A stretch of 8,783 nt of DNA from an uncultured Collinsella sp. Lineage in GTDB: Bacteria; Actinomycetota; Coriobacteriia; Coriobacteriales; Coriobacteriaceae. A model generated the notes under the pieces. It saw nothing but the letters and a program-made list of their open reading frames with translations, was not told the DNA's origin and ran no database searches. A program made the translations under genes and the position numbers. Where the stretch lies: contig CABRWN010000084.1 of the NCBI GenBank assembly GCA_902474645.1, positions 1-8,783 of the forward strand, in the 5' to 3' direction. Every line of letters starts with the position of its first letter. Within the stretch, counting starts at the first letter, position 1. Shown here piece after piece: positions 1 through 6,304 of the stretch.

Positions 1-30
1 CCGCTGCGCGGCCAGCAGACTAAAGTCTTG

Positions 31-67
31 AAATAAAAAAGGGCGGCCGGATAACCCGACCACCCTT
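31..67 (-). terminator. Rho-independent terminator of the EIIA gene
   Basis: Read on the minus strand, GGGTGGTCGG (65-56) pairs with CCGGCCGCCC (50-41) around the 5-nt loop GTTAT, and the run TTTTTTATTT (40-31) follows directly. Two of the ten pairs are G-U wobbles in minus-strand RNA and would be A-C mismatches in plus-strand RNA. Together with the T tract on that side, this fixes the direction. It lies 23 bases past the EIIA stop codon and closes the leftward gl​ycosidase-EIIA unit. Confidence 0.93.
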
Positions 68-90
68 GTACATCCTTATGTTGCCGCAGC

Positions 91-627
91 TTACTTGCGG
101 ACGACCTTGACGATGGCATCACCGGCGGCGACAGCGGAGTCAGCCTCGACGGCGAGCTCGACGTCGGCGAACTCGGCGGTGTTGGACACAGCCACGACGA
201 CGCAGTCCTTGTAGCCGGCAGCGGCGATCTTGGCGCGGTCGATCTTGAGCATGGGCTGGCCAGCCTTCACGACGTCATCGGCCTTGACGAAGCCCTCGAA
301 GCCGTCGCCGTTCATGTTGACGGTATCGACGCCAACGTGCACCAGGACCTCGATGCCATTATCGGACTGCAGACCCACGGCGTGACCCATGGTGACGGTC
401 ACCTTGCCGTCGCAGGGGGCATAGACCAGGTCGTCCTCGGGCCACACGGCGCAGCCCTTGCCCAGAACCTCGCCACCAAAGACGGGATCGGGCACGTCGG
501 CCATCTTGATGACCTTGCCCTTGACGGGCGAGCACAGCACGTCGGCGCCGGCAGAAGCAGAGATGGAGGCCGGAGCAGCGGCAGCCGCGGGCTCAGCCTT
601 CTTCTTGAACATGTCAAACAGACCCAT
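91..627 (-). CDS. crr: PTS glucose-family enzyme IIA (EIIA-Glc type), stand-alone single-domain protein
   Basis: A 178-residue cytoplasmic phosphocarrier. It takes phosphate from HPr and passes it to the EIIB domain of a glucose-family PTS permease; in many bacteria the protein also has regulatory roles. The signature around GIEVLVHVGVDTV (91-103) matches the EIIA type 1 site with phospho-His97. The second active-site histidine, His82 (GHAVG), lies 15 residues earlier, the same spacing as His75/His90 in E. coli EIIA-Glc. The N-terminus MGLFDMFKKK resembles the amphipathic N-terminal helix of E. coli Crr (MGLFDKLKSL). An Ala-rich linker (about 11-28) then leads into the beta-sandwich domain. 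I chose the start at 627 because GAGGAG sits 6 bases upstream; the reading frame stays open to 759 but has no such signal there. The gene lies 140 bp behind the GH1 gene, has its own promoter and ends in an intrinsic terminator. No EIIB or EIIC domain is fused or adjacent, so it must serve permeases encoded elsewhere. The symbol follows homology, not proven orthology. Confidence 0.95.
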   Translation of the reverse strand: MGLFDMFKKKAEPAAAAAPASISASAGADVLCSPVKGKVIKMADVPDPVFGGEVLGKGCAVWPEDDLVYAPCDGKVTVTMGHAVGLQSDNGIEVLVHVGVDTVNMNGDGFEGFVKADDVVKAGQPMLKIDRAKIAAAGYKDCVVVAVSNTAEFADVELAVEADSAVAAGDAIVKVVRK

Positions 628-648
628 AGGTTTTCTCCTCTTGATTAA

Positions 649-664
649 GCGCAACGTTATGCGC
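649..664 (-). repeat. Small inverted repeat in the EIIA leader
   Basis: GCGCA (649-653) and TGCGC (660-664) are perfect 5-bp arms around a 6-nt spacer. They fall about 6 to 21 bases downstream of the transcription start expected from the -10 box at 677-682. This is either a short leader hairpin or an operator overlapping the start of the transcript. The arms are short and chance occurrence cannot be excluded. Confidence 0.35.
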
Positions 665-676
665 ATGCCTATGGTG

Positions 677-705
677 ATTATAGTGCCAAATGGTTCAAAT
701 GCTAA
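677..705 (-). promoter_or_regulatory. Sigma-70-type promoter for the EIIA gene
   Basis: On the minus strand a perfect TATAAT -10 box (682-677) lies 17 bp from TTAGCA (705-700), which matches four of six bases of the consensus -35. The predicted start near 670 leaves a leader of about 42 nt before the GAGGAG ribosome binding site and the ATG at 627. The site lies between the GH1 stop codon (768) and the EIIA gene, so EIIA can be expressed without the glycosidase. Confidence 0.75.
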
Positions 706-767
706 GGTGGGGACTCGAATCGCGAGCCCATCCCGAGGCTTTTCCACGGTGGCACTCATCTTGTCGA

Positions 768-2207
768 TTAAGCCAGGCCCTCGGTACCGTTGGACTTGAT
801 GATCTTCTGGTAGGCGAAGAAGCTGTCCTTGCGGCGGCGCTCGTAGGTGCCGGTGCCGTCATCGTACTTATCGACGTGGATAAAGCCGTAGCGCTTACGC
901 ATCTCGCCGGTGCCGGCCGAGACCAGGTCGATGGGACCCCACCAGGTATAGGCGATCAGGTCGACGCCGTCCTCGATGGCCTCGCCCATAGCCTTGACAT
1001 GGCTCTGGAGGTAGGCGATACGGTAGGGATCGTGGATGGAGCCGTCCTCCTCCACCTCGTCGTAGGCGCCCATGCCGTTCTCGACCACCATCAGCGGAAT
1101 CTCGTAGCGGGCGTAGATCTCGTTGAGGGCGATACGCAGGCCCGTCGGGTCAATCTGCCAGCCCCAGTCGGTGCTCTCGAGGTAGGGGTTCTTGCCGCCA
1201 AGGGTCATGTTGCCCTCGGTCATCTCGTGGTCCTTGTGGGTGCCCACGGTGCCCGACATGTAGTAGCTAAAGGTGTAGAAGTCGACCTTGCCGTCGGCGA
1301 TGTCCTGCAGGTCGCCGTCGGCGATGTTAAGCTCGATACCGTTCTCGGCCCAGAAGCGCTTGGCGTAGAACGGGTATTTGCCGCGCACCTGCACGTCGGA
1401 GCAGTACCAGTTCATGGTGTTCATCTCCTGCTGGGTGGCAAAGACGTCGGCCGGGTCGCACGTGGCGGCATAGGACAGGATAAAGCAGTCCATGTTGCCC
1501 ATCTTGAGTTTGGGGAAGTGCTCGTGCGCATAGCGGATGGCGCGACCGCTCGCCACAAACTGGTGGTGGAGGGCCTGGAAGCGCTGCTGCGGGGTGGTGT
1601 GGGCGCCGGAGGCCGGGCCCTCGTAGCCGCGAATCATGCTGGTCTCAAAGAGGTTGCCCAGGTCCAGGGTGCCACAGTTGATCTCGTTGAAGGTGAGCCA
1701 GTAGGTCACCTTGTCGTGATAGCGCTCGAGCACGGTCTGGGCATAGCGTTCAAAGAAGCCGATAAGCTCGCGGCTCTCCCAACCGTTGTACTTCTCGACC
1801 AGGGCATAGGGCATCTCGTAGTGGCTGAGCGTAACAAGCGGCTCGATGTTGTGTGCGCGCAGGCAGTCGAAGACACGGTCGTAGAAGGCGAGGCCGGCCT
1901 CGTTGGGCTCGGCATCGTCACCGTTGGGGAAGATGCGGCTCCAGGAAATGGACATGCGGAACATGTTGAAGCCCATCTCGGCAAAGAGCGCGATGTCTTC
2001 CTCGTAGTGATGGTAGAAGTCGATACCGTCGTGATTGGGGTAGAAGCGGTTGGGGTCGATGTCGAGCGTAATCTGACGTGGCTCCTTGTAGCTGCCGCCC
2101 AGGAAGTGGTCATCTACGCTGGGGCCGCGGCCGTCAACGTTCCATGCGCCCTCAAACTGGTTTGCGGCCGTGGCGCCGCCCCAAAAGAATCCCTCGGGAA
2201 ATCCCAT
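768..2207 (-). CDS. GH1 6-phospho-beta-glucosidase (BglA/AscB type)
   Basis: A 479-residue cytoplasmic family 1 glycoside hydrolase, the same length as E. coli BglA. It hydrolyses 6-phospho-beta-glucosides delivered by a PTS permease, giving glucose 6-phosphate and an aglycone or sugar. It opens with the GH1 N-terminal signature (FPEGFFWGGATAANQFEGAW, 3-22). The acid/base is E175 in TFNEIN (172-177) and the nucleophile is E376 in VVENGMG (374-380). The phosphate-binding segment typical of 6-phospho-glycosidases is present: S430 followed by K438-R439-Y440-G in SAGTGEMRKRYGFIHV. It replaces the aglycone-side motif of plain beta-glucosidases. The start at 2207 has GAGGAGG 5 bases upstream; the open frame to 2288 lacks a binding site. 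It precedes the EIIA gene on the same strand, which supports a PTS-coupled role. Family and phospho-specificity are clear; the exact aglycone is not readable, so BglA, AscB or another paralogue name would be a guess. Confidence 0.95.
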   Translation of the reverse strand: MGFPEGFFWGGATAANQFEGAWNVDGRGPSVDDHFLGGSYKEPRQITLDIDPNRFYPNHDGIDFYHHYEEDIALFAEMGFNMFRMSISWSRIFPNGDDAEPNEAGLAFYDRVFDCLRAHNIEPLVTLSHYEMPYALVEKYNGWESRELIGFFERYAQTVLERYHDKVTYWLTFNEINCGTLDLGNLFETSMIRGYEGPASGAHTTPQQRFQALHHQFVASGRAIRYAHEHFPKLKMGNMDCFILSYAATCDPADVFATQQEMNTMNWYCSDVQVRGKYPFYAKRFWAENGIELNIADGDLQDIADGKVDFYTFSYYMSGTVGTHKDHEMTEGNMTLGGKNPYLESTDWGWQIDPTGLRIALNEIYARYEIPLMVVENGMGAYDEVEEDGSIHDPYRIAYLQSHVKAMGEAIEDGVDLIAYTWWGPIDLVSAGTGEMRKRYGFIHVDKYDDGTGTYERRRKDSFFAYQKIIKSNGTEGLA

Positions 2208-2462
2208 ATGTGCCTCCTCGCAGCGGGTTTTATGTGCTGAGCTGAGTATCGCGCGCGCCCGGGCGCCCAAGGCGCGGAGGCGCTGCATTGGACACTTCTT
2301 TTCGCCCCAACACGTCCGCCGGCTGACACTTTTTGATACCGAGGCCTAGACGGGGCAAAAATCGACCTGACGGCCACCCTCCAACCTGGGTGGATGAAAC
2401 GAAACATGAGACACAGTATTTAGGTGTGGCATATCGATAGCTAAAAGCCCGTTCCGTCTTAC
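2208..2462 (-). other. Gene-free upstream region of the GH1 gene
   Basis: These 255 bp separate the AraC regulator's stop from the GH1 start. I see no credible coding sequence and no clear terminator behind the regulator. The region holds a perfect 12-bp GC palindrome GCGCCCGGGCGC (2255-2266), an inverted repeat CCACCC/GGGTGG (2374-2379 and 2388-2393, 8-nt spacer), the 8-bp palindrome TATCGATA near 2433-2440, and the GAGGAGG site (2213-2219) of the GH1 gene. No -35/-10 pair stands out, so the GH1 promoter is not assigned. I see no LicT/BglG-type antiterminator RNA motif. Confidence 0.5.
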
Positions 2463-3464
2463 TCATCCACGGTATTTTGCCGGCGTGCAGCCGTAGGCGG
2501 CGCGGAACTTGCGATAGAAAAAGCTCATGTTCGTGTGCCCAACGGCGTTGTCTGCCGCCTCGGCCGTGGCACCCGCGCGCAAGAGCTCCACGGCACGCAC
2601 GAGTCTGCGCTCCTGGACCAGCTGCCGATAGGTCTTTCCCATATGCTGCTTGAGCAGCGCCGACGCGTAGTTGGGGCTCACATGAAAGCGTGCCGCCATC
2701 TCCTCGAGCGAGCAGGCGGCAAACGAACGCTCGATATAGCCGAGCATCCCTGCCACAAGCGAGGCCGCGCGCCCCGACTCATCGCGCCCCGCCGCCGCGC
2801 CGCGCACGAGCTCGCGCTCGTAGCAATCCATGAGCTCGGCCAACAGGAGCTGAAACAGGCGCAGAACGATCTCGGCGCTGTTGAGGCTCGGCTCGTAGTG
2901 TTCGCAGAGCATCTCCTGCATGTAGCGTCGCACGCGCCGACTCTCCCCGCAGCGAAAGCGCACGTGCCCGCGATGGTCGGTCTCGCTGTTGAGCGCGTTG
3001 AACAAAAACCGCGATACCGCGCTCTCGCGCGAGAGGCTCGCCTCGAGGCTGCGCTGCAAAAAGGTGCGTGAAACGGTCATACTCAACATGATGTCTTCCT
3101 CGCCGAGCGCCGCCACCGCATGCGGGCAGGCGGCATCGAGCAGCAGCACCTCGTTGCGCTCGAGCACGAGTTCCTCCCCCGCAACCGTCTGCGGACAGCG
3201 CCCCCGGTACACATAGCTGATCTCAACGTAGTCGTGCACATGCTCGGGTACCGCGTTAAAGCGCGAGTTTCTCCTAATCATCAGGCCAGCTGGCATTCCG
3301 GCCTGAGCATATTCCGCCCCCATCTGTCCGATCTTTCGCACCGACCGCCCATCGACCTCAACGCGCTCGGTCATAATCGACCAGTCAAAGGGAGCCTCGT
3401 CCCTATATCGTCTCTCGCTGGCGCTCAGCTCGCTCAGCTGGCGCTCGAGCTCCAAGATCTCCAT
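2463..3464 (-). CDS. AraC-family transcriptional regulator with N-terminal cupin sensor domain
   Basis: A 333-residue cytoplasmic DNA-binding regulator. The N-terminal part holds a leucine-rich helix (1-20) and a cupin-like ligand-binding segment (about 60-120). It includes PEHVHDYVEISYVYRG (73-88), with histidines at 75 and 77, and CPHAV (113-117), the usual layout of sugar-responsive AraC proteins. The C-terminal domain (about 235-333) has two helix-turn-helix units: one in CSLEEMAARFHVSPNYASAL (251-270), and a second leading into VGHTNMSFFYRKFRAAYGCTP (308-328), the AraC signature. It is divergent from the GH106-like gene across 124 bp, so it most likely controls that gene, probably as an activator. 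The start is uncertain: ATG at 3464 gives the helical N-terminus common in this subgroup but has only a weak GGCGGGG upstream; ATG at 3491 or 3548 in the same frame is possible. The ligand is unknown, and a glycoside or sugar related to the neighbouring enzyme's substrate is inferred. Confidence 0.9.
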   Translation of the reverse strand: MEILELERQLSELSASERRYRDEAPFDWSIMTERVEVDGRSVRKIGQMGAEYAQAGMPAGLMIRRNSRFNAVPEHVHDYVEISYVYRGRCPQTVAGEELVLERNEVLLLDAACPHAVAALGEEDIMLSMTVSRTFLQRSLEASLSRESAVSRFLFNALNSETDHRGHVRFRCGESRRVRRYMQEMLCEHYEPSLNSAEIVLRLFQLLLAELMDCYERELVRGAAAGRDESGRAASLVAGMLGYIERSFAACSLEEMAARFHVSPNYASALLKQHMGKTYRQLVQERRLVRAVELLRAGATAEAADNAVGHTNMSFFYRKFRAAYGCTPAKYRG

Positions 3465-3491
3465 GGCCCCGCCAATCGTTGATTCGGTCAT

Positions 3492-3540
3492 ATTCTGCCG
3501 TGATTTGGATATTAGTACGCCGCCGCCCGCACGCCAGAAT
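3492..3540. promoter_or_regulatory. Candidate AraC operator in the divergent promoter region
   Basis: ATTCTGCCGTG (3492-3502) and CACGCCAGAAT (3530-3540) form an inverted repeat of 11-nt half-sites that match at ten positions, with centres 38 bp apart. The dyad centre (about 3516) falls in the AT-rich stretch TGATTTGGATATTAGTAC, where the start-proximal promoter elements of both divergent genes would lie. The placement between an AraC gene and its divergent partner is what one expects for a regulator-bound operator. Neither promoter can be assigned with confidence: no good -35/-10 pair is visible in either direction. Confidence 0.5.
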
Positions 3541-3577
3541 GGAGTCATGCAACATACGCTGCCCACCATCGGCTTGC

Positions 3578-3584
3578 AAGGAGG
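3578..3584 (+). promoter_or_regulatory. Ribosome binding site that fixes the GH106-like start
   Basis: A full AAGGAGG lies 4 bases before the ATG at 3589. The same frame has earlier ATGs at 3463 and 3547. The one at 3463 overlaps the N-terminus of the divergent regulator, and the one at 3547 has only GGAG two bases upstream, so 3589 is preferred. Confidence 0.8.
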
Positions 3585-3588
3585 ATCC

Positions 3589-6204
3589 ATGACCGCGTAC
3601 TACCAGCAGGTACTCAACGGTACCTACGACAACCACGTGCTCCCGTTTTTGTGGATGAAGGGCGAGAGCCAACAGACCATTGTCGAGTATCTGGAGAAGA
3701 TCGCCGGCGCCGATATCCACGAGGTCTGCCTTGAGAGTCGCCCGCATCCCGATTTTTGCGGTAAGGGCTGGTGGCGCGACCTGCGCTTTGTGATCGACAC
3801 GTGTAAGCAGCTGGACCTCAAGATCTGGATCTTGGACGACGCACACTTTCCCACCGGATACGCCAACGGCGCCGTCAAGGAGGCGGCGCCCGAGCTCCGC
3901 AAGGTCGTTCTCACACACCGCACCATCGACGTGGTGGGCCCCACGCCGCAGGCGAGCATCGTGCTCACCAACATGTTCGACAAGACGGAGCGCTTCTATG
4001 GCGTTACGTTTATGCAGGCAGGGCGCACCGTTGAGGTCGAGCACCGCATAATCGAGGACGAGCACGGCACGCCCTGCCGCTTGGTCTTTGACGCGCCCGC
4101 CGGCATTACGCAGGTGTGCGTGATGTTCACGAGCGGCAAGACCTCCTACAACGAGGACTACATCAACATGGTCGACCGTGCCTCGGTGGCGCAGCTCATC
4201 AATGCCGTGTACGAGCCGCACTTTGCGCATCTGGGCGATGAGTTTGGCAAGACCATCCTGGGCTTTTTCTCCGATGAACCCGGCTTTGCCAACGAGAAGG
4301 GCGTCACCGGCGCCGATGGTATCTCCGACGCACTCATCGGTAAGGCCACCGCGCCCCTGCCCTGGTCGGCTGAGCTCGAGCGCCGCCTACGCGCGGCGCT
4401 GGGCGAGCGCTACCTGGACGAGCTCCCGCATCTGTGGGATCGCAAGGACGCCGGCGCGCACGTGCGCCACGTGTACATGGACATTGCGAGCACGCTCTAC
4501 AAGGAGTGCTTCTGCGACCAGCTCGGCGACTGGTGCCGCGCGCACGGCGTGCAGTATATCGGCCACGTGATCGAGGACAAGGATTGCCACGCGCGCCTGG
4601 GTGTGGGCGCCGGCCACTACTTCCGCGCCGTGGGCGGCCAGGACATGGCGGGCGTGGACATCGTGATCAACCAGCTCATCCCCGGCATGGACCAAGGGCC
4701 CCACTCCTACGGCCGCGGCGTGTGGGACCTGGAGTTCTACAACTACGCGTTGCCCAAGCTGGGCTCCTCGGCAGCGCATCTCGACCCCAAAAAGCAGGGC
4801 CGCTGCATGGCCGAGGTGTTTGGCGCTTTTGGCTGGCACGAGGGCCTGCGCGAGATGAAATGGATCGCCGACCACGTTATGGTGCGCGGCGTCAACTGGT
4901 TTGTGCCGCATGCCTTTAGCATGGCAGCCTTCCCCGACTTCGACTGCCCACCGCACTTCTACGCGCACGGTCAGAACCCCCAGTTTGCGCACTTTGGCAA
5001 GCTCATGAGCTACATGAACCGCACCTCGAGCCTGCTTTCGGGTGGACGAGCCGTCACACCGGTGGCGCTTCTGTACCACGCCGACGCCGAGTGGGCGGGC
5101 GAGGCCTCGTTTATGCAGCATGCCGCCGCCGAGCTTGTGCGTGCGCAGGTCGATTTCGATATCGTGCCGGCCGAGGCGTTTGATGACGCCGGGCGCTACG
5201 TCGTGGAGTTCGCCGCAGACGGCAGCGGCTTTAGCGTGAACGGCCAGGCGTACCGCTGTCTGGTGATGCCCAACGCCGAATATGCCGGCGGGGCCGTACT
5301 CAACTTTGCCGCGCGCGCTGCGGCCGCAGGCGTTGGCGTATATGCCCTGGATAAGCTGCCGAGCAAGCGCTATGACGGCGAAGCTGCCAGCCGCGCGGGC
5401 TTTGCCCCTGTGGAGGCCAACGAGCTTGCAGGCGTGCGCGTTGTTGCCACTTCCGAGCTTGCGAGCGTGCTCGCCGCAGCCGGCATGCAGACCGTGGCGT
5501 GCACCGATCCGCAGCCGTGGCTGCGCGCGCTTCGCTACGACCGCGCCGACGAGAGCTACCTCATGCTGGTAAACGAGCATCCCAAGCAGGGCATTCACAC
5601 GCATGTTGAGCTCGCTGACGGCGCGCCCGTGCACGGCGTGCGCCTCGATTTGCTCAACGGCAGCGCACCCGTCGCCTTTGACGGCACGCTTGAGCTCGCG
5701 CCCTACGAGAGCTGCATTGTGGTGCTCGGGACCGAGGCGCCCGCTGCCGACGAGCGCGGAGGCTCCGATGCCGAGCGTGAGGTCACGCGCGTTGACGGCC
5801 CCTGGAACGTCTCCTTTGCCGCGCCCGACGCCGATGTCGCGCACCTGGCCTTTGGCGAGTCCGTCGAGCTTGACGACCTGCACGATCTTTCCTGCGCCGA
5901 ATTCCCCGGCAAAGCGGGCATCTTCCGCTATCAGGCAAGCTTTGCCGTTGCTGAGAACCTCGCCGGCGCCGCGCTCGACCTGGGCGAGGTCTTTGAGACC
6001 GCCACGGTCACGCTTGACGGCGCGGATCTGGGCTGCCGTATCTGTCCGCCCTACCGCTTTGAGCTCGGCACCCTTGCCGCCGGCGAGCACACGCTCACGA
6101 TCGATGTGATCAACACCCTCGACCACGCCATCCCCGACATCTTCGCCCTCACCGAACCCTCCGAGCCCAGTGGCCTGCTCGGCCCCGTCCGCTTGCTCGG
6201 GTAA
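3589..6204 (+). CDS. GH106-like glycoside hydrolase (alpha-L-rhamnosidase-related), cytoplasmic
   Basis: An 871-residue protein. The N-terminal TIM-barrel-like region resembles the GH106 alpha-L-rhamnosidase group: LPFLWMKGE (18-26), then LKIWILDDAHFPTGYANG (77-94), corresponding to the family's 'lWlYDE..PSG.AGG' segment. FFSDEPGF (226-233) and AEVFGAFGW (408-416) follow, with D229/E230 and E409 as candidate catalytic acids, then the typical block VRGVNWFVPHAF (432-443) and MNRTSSLLSGG (476-486). The C-terminus (about 735-870) is a beta-sandwich of the GH2 sugar-binding/jelly-roll type: LDLGEVFETATVTLDGADLG (797-816), then PPYRF (820-824) and INTLDHAIPD (841-850). There is no signal peptide or membrane segment, so it should act on imported oligosaccharides or small glycosides, unlike the secreted GH106 enzymes of Bacteroides. 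It is divergent from the AraC gene, which probably controls it, and has its own terminator. Rhamnosidase activity is inferred from distant likeness; another alpha-linked deoxysugar or uronic acid is possible. Confidence 0.8.
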   Translation: MTAYYQQVLNGTYDNHVLPFLWMKGESQQTIVEYLEKIAGADIHEVCLESRPHPDFCGKGWWRDLRFVIDTCKQLDLKIWILDDAHFPTGYANGAVKEAAPELRKVVLTHRTIDVVGPTPQASIVLTNMFDKTERFYGVTFMQAGRTVEVEHRIIEDEHGTPCRLVFDAPAGITQVCVMFTSGKTSYNEDYINMVDRASVAQLINAVYEPHFAHLGDEFGKTILGFFSDEPGFANEKGVTGADGISDALIGKATAPLPWSAELERRLRAALGERYLDELPHLWDRKDAGAHVRHVYMDIASTLYKECFCDQLGDWCRAHGVQYIGHVIEDKDCHARLGVGAGHYFRAVGGQDMAGVDIVINQLIPGMDQGPHSYGRGVWDLEFYNYALPKLGSSAAHLDPKKQGRCMAEVFGAFGWHEGLREMKWIADHVMVRGVNWFVPHAFSMAAFPDFDCPPHFYAHGQNPQFAHFGKLMSYMNRTSSLLSGGRAVTPVALLYHADAEWAGEASFMQHAAAELVRAQVDFDIVPAEAFDDAGRYVVEFAADGSGFSVNGQAYRCLVMPNAEYAGGAVLNFAARAAAAGVGVYALDKLPSKRYDGEAASRAGFAPVEANELAGVRVVATSELASVLAAAGMQTVACTDPQPWLRALRYDRADESYLMLVNEHPKQGIHTHVELADGAPVHGVRLDLLNGSAPVAFDGTLELAPYESCIVVLGTEAPAADERGGSDAEREVTRVDGPWNVSFAAPDADVAHLAFGESVELDDLHDLSCAEFPGKAGIFRYQASFAVAENLAGAALDLGEVFETATVTLDGADLGCRICPPYRFELGTLAAGEHTLTIDVINTLDHAIPDIFALTEPSEPSGLLGPVRLLG

Positions 6205-6218
6205 CGGCCCCCTACGGG

Positions 6219-6260
6219 ACGCCCGGCTTGCTCTCCCCGGCCAAGCCGGGCGTTTTGTTT
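6219..6260 (+). terminator. Rho-independent terminator of the GH106-like gene
   Basis: ACGCCCGGCTTG (6219-6230) and CAAGCCGGGCGT (6242-6253) are perfect 12-bp arms around an 11-nt loop, followed by TTTTGTTT (6253-6260). It begins 14 bases after the stop codon at 6204. It separates the GH106-like gene from the RpiR gene only about 45 bases further on, so the regulator should have its own promoter within that short gap. Confidence 0.93.
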
Positions 6261-6304
6261 ACCGCTATGATTGATACATCGCGATACGAACGCATAGGAG
6301 TCAT

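Noticed and set aside
17..28. 12-bp palindrome AGACTAAAGTCT at the left edge
   Set aside because: It lies beyond the EIIA terminator with no visible gene to relate it to; it is too short to interpret at a window edge.
705..735. TCGAATCG-like stretch reminiscent of a tRNA T-loop
   Set aside because: The flanking stem does not pair as a T-arm and no acceptor, D or anticodon arms are present.
690..2240. 516-codon open frame on the plus strand, opposite the GH1 gene
   Set aside because: It is the complement of a well-supported GH1 gene. GC-rich codon use keeps antisense frames open, and its product is a low-complexity Val/Ala/Gly/His-rich sequence with no family likeness.
2288..2297. TTGGACACTT, repeated at 7175-7184 near the hairpin element
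   Set aside because: Two copies of a 10-mer in two intergenic regions can occur by chance, and the surrounding sequences do not align.
3463..3588. N-terminal extension of the GH106-like gene from ATG 3463 or 3547
   Set aside because: The extension would overlap the divergent regulator and its promoter, while ATG 3589 has a perfect AAGGAGG site.
4387..6126. 579-codon open frame on the minus strand, inside the GH106-like gene
   Set aside because: It is an antisense shadow of the same kind, with no ribosome binding site or recognisable domain; the plus-strand protein has clear family motifs throughout.
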